Assembly: GCF_011761355.1 (NCBI RefSeq)
Contig: NZ_JAASRW010000011.1
Coordinates: 62,001 to 126,000 of the forward strand
Reading direction: 5' to 3'
Source: Paenibacillus lupini
GTDB lineage: Bacteria > Bacillota > Bacilli > Paenibacillales > Paenibacillaceae
Length of the DNA: 64,000 nt
Part shown: one piece after another, positions 59,601 through 64,000 of the stretch
Layout: each line of letters starts with the position of its first letter
How positions within the stretch are numbered: the first letter of the stretch is position 1
Notes under the pieces: model-generated
Told to the model about the DNA's origin: nothing
Seen by the model: only the letters and a program-made list of their open reading frames with translations
Database searches by the model: none
Made by a program: the position numbers and the translations under genes

Positions 59601-61009
59601 AGGAAGTGCATGAGCTTGGTCAGCAGTTCGCCGAGACGCAGGAGCAATTGGAAGAGCAATCACAGCAATTTATACAATCGCTTGAAACAATCGCGCAAAT
59701 GGAACTGCAGGCGGGCAAACAGCAAGAACTTCAGACAGCTATTGAGGCTCTTGCAGCGGAACAAACGGAGAAGCTGCAGCAATTGCAGGAGCAATATGTG
59801 TATCTTCAAGATGAACTGGAGAAACAGCGGCGTCAATTTGCTGCGGAACGTTCAGCGATCGAGCAGATTCATGCTGATCGGTATAGCGAAGCGGAAAGCC
59901 GGCTGGAGGAGCAAGCACGTCAGTTGTCTGAGGCAAAAGCTATTTTTGAAGAGAAGGAAATTGAACTGGAGCTTCAATACGAAGAAGATAAATATAAGCT
60001 GCAGCGCAAGTATGAAGGGCAGCAGGAGCAGATTGAACTACGCCATGCTGAGCAGCAATTTGAATTGAAAGAACGTTATGAAAAGCAATATGCAGAGCTT
60101 CAGCATCTGTTGGAAGCTTACCAACTGACTCAGAAGGAACTGGAAAGCCAGCTTGAACAGCAAGGCCAAGCAATGGCTCAACAACAGGAAGAAAAACTCG
60201 CTGATCTGGAACAACGTCATCAAGAGCAAATTCGTACGCTGCAGAAGCAATTTGCTGATCAAACAGAGCTGCTGGAGCTTCAGTATATGGAGCAGATGGA
60301 ACTGCTCGAACGTCAACTGCAAGAGCTTAAGGTAGAGCTCGACGAGCGGGAGCATAACCATTCCCGTCAATTCGAACAGCAAAGACTACATTTGGAACAA
60401 CGTTACGAAGAGCGTCAAGCTGAAGCACAGGAACGTTATTCCGATCTTATGGCGAAGCAGGAAGAACAACAGCGCAATCTGCGTGCTCGAATTGAAGAGC
60501 TTCAAGCAGCCATGGAAGATGTTGAGCTTCGTGGACTGGAAATGGAAGAGCAGCTCGCAAGCTCTACGGAACGTGAGAACCAGCTCTTGGAACAGCTCGA
60601 GTATACGGCAGCTCGTGAGCGTATCACTGTGCAGCACCTGGAAGCAGCATCGTCAAGAGCTCAAGCGTTAACTGAGCAACTGGAGAAGGAACAAAAGTTA
60701 GCCCGTCAAGCAAGGCAAGAAGCTGAGCGGTTGTCAGAAGCTGAACGTGCCCGTGAAGCCGCAGAGAAGTCACTCTATGCTCAGCTTGAAGCGGCACGCA
60801 CAGAAGCTGCGGCAGCTGCTGAATTGAGGGTGATGCTTGAAGAGCGTACACAGTCGCTGGCAACAGAGCATGAGGAAACTTCCGGTGAAACGGATGCTCT
60901 TCGTGAGGAACTCCAATCGCTTACTCATAAGCATCAGAAGCTGGAGATTGAATACCGCAAGCTTCAAACCGAGTATAATGAGTGGATCGAATTAATCGAG
61001 CATAGCTAA
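56669..61009 (+). CDS. zapA: ZapA domain fused to a giant coiled coil
   Basis: A protein of 1446 residues. Residues 1-90 are a standard ZapA domain: VTVDIYGHQYKLKGHNNADY, IKRVASTIDDAMKKL, PKLAVLAAVQMTEEVFRLRREN. ZapA normally has about 85-140 residues, binds FtsZ and bundles protofilaments. Everything after residue 90 is predicted coiled coil, with no proline or glycine interruption over hundreds of residues and no membrane segment. Residues about 185-890 are built from repeats around ERERARAAEAADELALAQ; residues 900-1446 are a Gln/Glu/Leu-rich, non-repetitive coil ending IEYRKLQTEYNEWIELIEHS. A fully extended dimer would span well over 150 nm (inferred from helix rise). The ATG at 56669 follows AGGAGG. 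The location after pheT matches zapA of Bacillus. How the tail acts is unknown. Confidence 0.9.
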   Translation: MDTDQTVVTVDIYGHQYKLKGHNNADYIKRVASTIDDAMKKLAIGSPRLDMPKLAVLAAVQMTEEVFRLRRENDTLHDAEAKRLVLVDLLEQASRLEVSLREELTAVQRKSKTELEELRGEYETEIAAAKAAAAEELTAKLEEAAELLALAQAEATEEIERVQAFAAAELERELEISQAKAEAELERERAEAAVQIEQEREKAAKVLAEQQAAAAQELERERVRASEAADELALAQELAAEELDRERTQAARALVEHVEREREKAAKSLAEQLEQEREKAARALAEQQKQAAQELERERVRAAEAADELALAQALAAEELERERAKAAEALDELALVQALAAEELERERVKAAEVLAEQVESERERAARTLAEQQEHAAQELERERARAAKAAEELALAQALAAEELERERAKAAEALDELALAQALAAEELERERVKAAEALAEQLEQEREKAARALAQQQEQAAQELERARARAAEAADELALGQALAAEELEREREQAALALAEQVERERERAARVLAEQQEQAAQELERERARAAEAADELALAQVLAAEELEQEREKAARALAEQQEQAAMELERERVRAAEVAEELALAQVLAEEELERERQQAARALVEHVERERERAARMLAEQQAQAVQELERERAKAAEAAEELALAQALAAEELEHEREKAARALAEQQEQAAQVLERERARAAEAAEELALAQALAAEELEREREQAARALVEHVELERARAAKALAEQQAAAAQELERERARAAEAADELALVQALAAEELERERENAARALAEQQAAAAQELERERAKAAEAAEELALAQALAAEELERERAKAANVLAEQLELEHSRAAAALAEQEAKAAQEIARERDKVVEAADELTLAQVIAAEELEMERARALELIQSKEQQWQEQIAQLEQTLKADFERRRNNWIEERTRLLTKAAELEQAWSQDKQSHELRLQAADDHLMQALEQEEALRASIRVLEQEVHELGQQFAETQEQLEEQSQQFIQSLETIAQMELQAGKQQELQTAIEALAAEQTEKLQQLQEQYVYLQDELEKQRRQFAAERSAIEQIHADRYSEAESRLEEQARQLSEAKAIFEEKEIELELQYEEDKYKLQRKYEGQQEQIELRHAEQQFELKERYEKQYAELQHLLEAYQLTQKELESQLEQQGQAMAQQQEEKLADLEQRHQEQIRTLQKQFADQTELLELQYMEQMELLERQLQELKVELDEREHNHSRQFEQQRLHLEQRYEERQAEAQERYSDLMAKQEEQQRNLRARIEELQAAMEDVELRGLEMEEQLASSTERENQLLEQLEYTAARERITVQHLEAASSRAQALTEQLEKEQKLARQARQEAERLSEAERAREAAEKSLYAQLEAARTEAAAAAELRVMLEERTQSLATEHEETSGETDALREELQSLTHKHQKLEIEYRKLQTEYNEWIELIEHS
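57217..59340 (+). repeat. Tandem repeats within the zapA coding region
   Basis: The DNA is a degenerate tandem array. The main unit is 141 bp (47 residues), made of a 22-residue part (EREREKAARALAEQQEQAAQ plus EL) and a 25-residue part (ERERARAAEAADELALAQ plus ALAAEEL), with occasional extra 15-residue inserts. The signature ELALAQ or a one-residue variant occurs 13 times. Such arrays expand and contract by recombination, so length may differ between strains and assemblies may collapse here. Confidence 0.85.
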
Positions 61010-61018
61010 ATAAGATAC

Positions 61019-61059
61019 AAAAGAGAGTCATCTGAGTTATTTCGGATGGCTCTCTTTTC
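61019..61059 (+). terminator. Terminator of the zapA fusion gene
   Basis: AAAAGAGAGTCATC / GATGGCTCTCTTTT pair (one G-U) around a 12-base loop, followed by CGCC. The final U-run is inside the stem. Confidence 0.8.
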
Positions 61060-61099
61060 GCCGTGGCTGAACGATGTGATCTGAGATCTAGGAGGAAAT

Positions 61100-61561
61100 A
61101 TGAAGAAGCTAACGATACTTATACTCGCGATGTCGTTTGTCCTTTCCAGTTGTTCAACAAACAGAGGAGAGGGTACAGCATTTCATGATCAAGACATTCA
61201 CTTTAAACTGCTGAAAAGTACATCATCAGAACAAAAACGCACCTATGAGATTGAAGTAACAAATACGGGAAAGGCTACGATCGGGTATATTAATTTCTAC
61301 TTGTCTTACCCCTTTCTCCAATCTAATGGTGCTATGGAAAATCCCTATAAAATCGAATGCATAACAAATGATATTCAGCCTATTATTCTAAAAAGTGGCG
61401 AGAAAGTAGTATACCGGGTGAGCGCTCCTATTACTGAAGTGTTCGGCAATAAGAGTCTGCTGGACTTCACCAACCCGAATATCGAACTAAAAGGTTATGT
61501 GAAAGTTGGAGGTAAAGATAGTCCGTTTGGGATGTCGGGCAATTTAGAGGCCTTTTTATAA
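61100..61561 (+). CDS. Small lipoprotein with an Ig-like beta domain
   Basis: An exported lipoprotein of 153 residues. The signal peptide ends in the lipobox LSSC. The mature domain is beta-rich, with KRTYEIEVTNTGKATIGYINFYLSYP and LKSGEKVVYRVSAP, the pattern of an Ig-like or DUF11-type fold. No specific family is recognised. The ATG follows AGGAGG. It is not part of the usual pheST-zapA neighbourhood. Confidence 0.65.
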   Translation: MKKLTILILAMSFVLSSCSTNRGEGTAFHDQDIHFKLLKSTSSEQKRTYEIEVTNTGKATIGYINFYLSYPFLQSNGAMENPYKIECITNDIQPIILKSGEKVVYRVSAPITEVFGNKSLLDFTNPNIELKGYVKVGGKDSPFGMSGNLEAFL

Positions 61562-61590
61562 CAAGGGTTATCTACCTGGTGCGACGAGGC

Positions 61591-61617
61591 AAATAAGACG
61601 GAAAATCCGTACTGCAG
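61591..61617 (+). repeat. 27-bp dispersed repeat, copy 2
   Basis: This sequence starts AAATAAGACGG and ends CCGTACTGCAG. It matches 23972-23998 at 24 of 27 positions and has the same placement before a palindromic terminator. Confidence 0.5.
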
Positions 61618-61644
61618 TGGTGGAATGTGTGGACTGGGTAATAA

Positions 61645-61680
61645 AAAAGCCGTTCCAAAGTTATAACTTTGGAACGGCTT
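61645..61680. terminator. Bidirectional terminator between lipoprotein and SDR genes
   Basis: AAGCCGTTCCAAAGTTATAACTTTGGAACGGCTT is shown here only by its arms: AAGCCGTTCCAAAG pairs perfectly with CTTTGGAACGGCTT around TTATAA. A run of T follows on the minus strand, so it mainly serves the SDR gene. Confidence 0.88.
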
Positions 61681-61697
61681 CCTCTATAAAATCTCTA

Positions 61698-62378
61698 TTA
61701 ACCGTAACTCACGATCGTACCGGTTGGGCCGCCAACCGGCAGACTGGCTAAACGGATGAGGTCAGGTGTGACAATTGCCGGGTCTTTGCCAGTTGCATGC
61801 ATTTCGGTTCGCAGGGTGCCGGGATTATATAAATTAACGAGGATGCCATGCTCATGCTCCTCGTCAGCAAGCGTACGCGTCAGAGACTCAAGCCCTGCCT
61901 TGGCTGCACTATAGGCTGCATAGCCGCCGGCTCCGTTCCAGGACAAGCCTGTAGTTATATTAATGATACGACCATATTTGGTTTTGCGCATAGCCGGAAG
62001 CACAGCTTTGGTCAGTAGAAAAGGGCCAGTTAAGTTAGTGGCAACCTGCATATGCCATTCCTCAGACGTTAACTCAAGAACGGAGCCAGACTCCAATACG
62101 GCGGCATTATTTAACAAGACATGAATAGAGCCCCATTGGTCAACGATCTGCTGGACTGCGGTCTGAATTTGATCTTCTTGTGTGATATCGGTAGGGATGA
62201 TAAGTGCTTCTCGACCCGTGGTTTGTTTGATAAGCGCCGCAGTTTCTTGCAACTTGTTCTCACGGCGGCCTAATAAAGCAACTTCAGCACCTTCCTTAGC
62301 GAATGATAGGGAAGCTGCCCTGCCAAGTCCAGAACCTGCACCGCTAATGACGGCAATCCGTCCGTTTAATAAGCTCAT
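61698..62378 (-). CDS. Short-chain dehydrogenase/reductase
   Basis: An NAD(P)-dependent oxidoreductase of 226 residues with a classical SDR fold. The cofactor loop reads VISGAGSGLGRAASLSFAKEG, followed by NNAAVLESGS and the catalytic Tyr-Lys in YAAYSAAKAGLES; the usual catalytic Ser appears as Thr-Gly-Leu-Ser in INITTGLSW. The substrate is unknown. The ATG has GAGGAGGG upstream. A 25-bp dyad (ATGCTTA/TAAGCAT, 62425-62449) lies in its promoter region and could be an operator. Confidence 0.88.
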   Translation of the reverse strand: MSLLNGRIAVISGAGSGLGRAASLSFAKEGAEVALLGRRENKLQETAALIKQTTGREALIIPTDITQEDQIQTAVQQIVDQWGSIHVLLNNAAVLESGSVLELTSEEWHMQVATNLTGPFLLTKAVLPAMRKTKYGRIINITTGLSWNGAGGYAAYSAAKAGLESLTRTLADEEHEHGILVNLYNPGTLRTEMHATGKDPAIVTPDLIRLASLPVGGPTGTIVSYG

Positions 62379-62612
62379 ATGATCATACCCTCCTCAAATG
62401 AAAATAGCCAAGTATGAGCTATAAATGCTTATTCATAGATCGTAAGCATATTCATTTTTCATAAACACTGGCTAAGATGGATTTATGAATCATCTTATCA
62501 GACCGGAAGGTGATAGGGGAAGAGGCGTGACCATCAGTCTTTCTTACTTATTTGAAAAGGAATCATTATAATTCCTATGTGGCTTATGGCCACGCTATGA
62601 CCGCGAATAAAA
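62379..62612. other. Gap between SDR and cupredoxin genes
   Basis: No supported gene. It holds the SDR promoter side with the dyad ATGCTTA (62425-62431) / TAAGCAT (62443-62449), and a 28-codon frame at about 62483-62569 without a ribosome binding site, which I do not call. Confidence 0.4.
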
Positions 62613-62645
62613 GAAGAACCTCCGGCTTATTTGCCAAGAGGTTCG
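62613..62645 (-). terminator. Terminator of the CuA-like lipoprotein gene
   Basis: On the minus strand CGAACCTC pairs with GAGGTTC-type sequence (GGAGGTTC) around a loop of about 14 bases, followed by TTCTTTTATT. Confidence 0.7.
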
Positions 62646-62664
62646 CTTATTAATTCCATACTGC

Positions 62665-63018
62665 TTATTCAACGATAAGCTTAGCTGACATTTTTGAATG
62701 TCCACCACCGCAAGGGATGTTGCAGTTGATTTCATATTCACCAGCATCGAGGTTAACTGTTTTTGCTTTATTGTTCGTCAGCTTTAGATCTGTTTTGTCA
62801 ACTTGTACGCCATGCACGCCGTCGATTAATTCCAGCTCCAGCGTCTGGCCCTTCTTAATATGATATTCTGGCTGATCGAATTCCCAGCTGCTTGCTTTAA
62901 TAACGACGTCTGCAGGAGTTGAGCTTGCTGCTTCTGAATTGCCATTGTTATTGGATCCGCAAGCGGCAATAACGAACACCAGGCACAATACTGATGCGAA
63001 TAGTAACCATTTTTTCAT
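62665..63018 (-). CDS. CuA-type cupredoxin lipoprotein
   Basis: A lipid-anchored cupredoxin of 117 residues. The signal peptide ends in the lipobox IAAC, followed by a Ser/Ala linker and a single cupredoxin domain. The C-terminal motif CNIPCGGGHSKM is exactly the CxxxCxxxHxxM copper loop of cytochrome oxidase subunit II, and the first His is present in DGVHGVQV. It should therefore bind a dinuclear CuA centre, but it has no subunit II membrane hairpin, and no oxidase gene is nearby. It may carry electrons or copper at the cell surface. The start at 63018 follows AAAGGGG. Confidence 0.8.
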   Translation of the reverse strand: MKKWLLFASVLCLVFVIAACGSNNNGNSEAASSTPADVVIKASSWEFDQPEYHIKKGQTLELELIDGVHGVQVDKTDLKLTNNKAKTVNLDAGEYEINCNIPCGGGHSKMSAKLIVE

Positions 63019-63112
63019 TGAGAATACCCCTTTCATTGGCAAATAGATAAAAATACATTCTTGTACTATTGTAACTTATCCCCATTTGATTTGCAGTGAC
63101 AGCTACGTGACA

Positions 63113-63156
63113 AAAAAACTCCCCTGCCCATCGTTTCCGACTGGGCAAGGGAGCTC
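63113..63156 (-). terminator. Terminator of the holin-like gene
   Basis: On the minus strand CTCCCTTGCCCA pairs with TGGGCAGGGGAG (one bulge) around a 10-base loop, followed by TTTTTTTG. Confidence 0.8.
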
Positions 63157-63169
63157 ATGGACATTTGGA

Positions 63170-63544
63170 CTAGTGTTGATCGCGGTCGCGATAATCGCTT
63201 CTGCCAGCTTCGTATGGTGTGCTGACTGGAATGAAGAGGTCGATAATCCCTATGACAAGAGCGGCGAGAATTGCTCCAAGCCAAGTTACTTCTACCCCTC
63301 CGACGATAAATTGTGCAATCCAGATGACGGCTGCGCTGGCGATAAAGCCAACAATACCGCGTCCAAAAGGTGTAACTTTCTTGCCAAAGATACCTTCGAT
63401 GATCCAGCCAAGCGCAGCAATAACGAGCGCAAGCAGGAGTGCACTCCAGAATCCACCGACACTAAACTGTGGAACGATCCAGCCTACAACCATAAGAACA
63501 ATGGCTGAGACGATAAAACGGACTACATGACCAAGAAAACTCAT
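63170..63544 (-). CDS. YvlD-type holin-like membrane protein
   Basis: A membrane protein of 124 residues with four predicted helices in the phage holin superfamily IV (YvlD-like). It has IVSAIVLMVVGWIVPQFSVGGFWSALLLALVIAALGWII, the basic loop GKKVTPFGRGIVGF, and helices 3-4 ending GIIDLFIPV, with a charged C-terminal tail (YEAGRSDYRDRDQH). Chromosomal copies are usually envelope proteins of unknown role, not phage genes. The ATG has GAGGAGG upstream. Confidence 0.82.
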   Translation of the reverse strand: MSFLGHVVRFIVSAIVLMVVGWIVPQFSVGGFWSALLLALVIAALGWIIEGIFGKKVTPFGRGIVGFIASAAVIWIAQFIVGGVEVTWLGAILAALVIGIIDLFIPVSTPYEAGRSDYRDRDQH

Positions 63545-63703
63545 ATCGTTAGCCTCCTCAAGTTAGGTTAGCCTAAGTATGGTGCGCTTCTTTTTCCACT
63601 TTTATTATGACCATATTTCGGGGAAACATGTATGAAACAAATGGGGATATCGTGCATCCGCTACATTGTTCAGCTATAATAAAAGGGCGAGAGGAGTGTT
63701 CAC

Positions 63704-64000
63704 TTGGACAGCAAAATTTTATCCACTTTGGAATTTCATAAAATAACTAATAAATTGGTACAGCATGCCTCGACTTCGCTTGGGAAAAGTGAAGCAGAAC
63801 GCCTTGCTCCCGTCTCCGATTTGGAGGACGTGAAGCTCATGCTGCAAGCAACCGATGAGTCCTTCAAGGCAGATCGGTTGAAAGGCAATGCACCATTTGG
63901 CGGCGTTGTAGATATAAGCGCTTCCCTGCACCGGTCGCGGATCGGCGGAACGCTGAACCCTGTTGAGCTGCTTGATATTGCAGCAACAGCAAGAGGAGCG
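63704..64000 (+). CDS. mutS2: Endonuclease MutS2, N-terminal part (runs off the window)
   Basis: The first 99 codons of a larger gene cut by the window edge. It starts at a TTG with GAGAGGAG ten bases upstream. The sequence LSTLEFHKITNKLVQHASTSLGKSEAERLAP and the following VDISASLHRSRIGGTLNPVELLDI match the N-terminus of MutS2, the ribosome- and recombination-associated MutS paralogue with a C-terminal Smr nuclease. In Bacillus mutS2 follows zapA, cvpA and polX; here the last two are not found between them. Confidence 0.92.
   Translation, partial: MDSKILSTLEFHKITNKLVQHASTSLGKSEAERLAPVSDLEDVKLMLQATDESFKADRLKGNAPFGGVVDISASLHRSRIGGTLNPVELLDIAATARGA

Noticed and set aside
62483..62569. 28-codon plus-strand frame upstream of the cupredoxin terminator
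   Set aside because: There is no ribosome binding site and it lies in the SDR promoter region; chance frame.
63170..63544. Holin-like gene as a sign of a prophage
   Set aside because: YvlD-type proteins are common chromosomal membrane proteins, and no endolysin, tail or integrase genes are nearby.

Overview
The window looks like a chromosomal segment of a spore-forming Firmicute of the Paenibacillus type. This is an inference from four things seen here: the order pheS-pheT-zapA-mutS2 (shared in outline with Bacillus), several YesM/YesN-type sensor kinase and AraC response-regulator pairs beside carbohydrate transporters, strong AGGAGG-type ribosome binding sites with frequent TTG/GTG starts, and a Phe T-box leader. 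I saw no rRNA, tRNA, CRISPR array, transposase or prophage core. MutS2 runs off the right edge.

Layout. 0.2-6.8 kb: a YesM/YesN two-component pair followed by a three-gene carbohydrate ABC importer. 7.1-10.4 kb: a GNAT acetyltransferase, a GH32 beta-fructosidase with its own promoter, and an Asp/Glu racemase-like protein. 10.8-16.3 kb (minus strand): a membrane-anchored sugar-binding protein, a LytS/YesM kinase and an AraC response regulator in overlapping or abutting order, then an MFS sugar symporter; together they look like a three-component sugar-sensing system with its transporter. 16.4-18.3 kb: a triple-PAS kinase resembling sporulation kinases. 18.3-23.9 kb: a LacI regulator divergent from an L-fucose operon (isomerase, aldolase, kinase, mutarotase). 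24.1-28.3 kb: a TPR-GH26-like secreted enzyme, a BadF-type sugar kinase and a lipoprotein. 28.3-41.8 kb: argD with ArgR-like boxes, a thioesterase, KtrB, a DUF445 protein, FetAB, an ArsB/NhaD-type permease, an HxlR regulator divergent from a GTP cyclohydrolase II, a lipoprotein, an HMGL-like aldolase and a GNAT. 41.9-46.4 kb: a VWA lipoprotein, then pxpB-pxpC-pxpA plus a gamma-glutamylcyclotransferase, which would make and then open 5-oxoproline. 46.8-52.5 kb: a chemoreceptor broken by an in-frame amber codon, a MarR/MFS pair with matching operators, two small ORFs, and a NarL-type two-component pair. 52.6-64 kb: T-box, pheST, a giant ZapA fusion, small membrane or lipoprotein genes, and mutS2.

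Most unusual observations. (1) The zapA gene encodes about 1446 residues: a normal ZapA domain fused to some 1350 residues of coiled coil, partly built of near-identical 47-residue units. (2) A family of about 104-114 nt structured elements occurs three times (6836, 10705, 40253). Paired compensatory base changes in three helices argue for a conserved RNA fold; two copies sit between a transporter stop codon and its terminator. (3) A 187-bp element occurs twice (10360, 40556), each with two direct and two inverted copies of a TCTAACGAATC motif at exactly 50-bp spacing; both lie within 200 bp of a copy of the first family.
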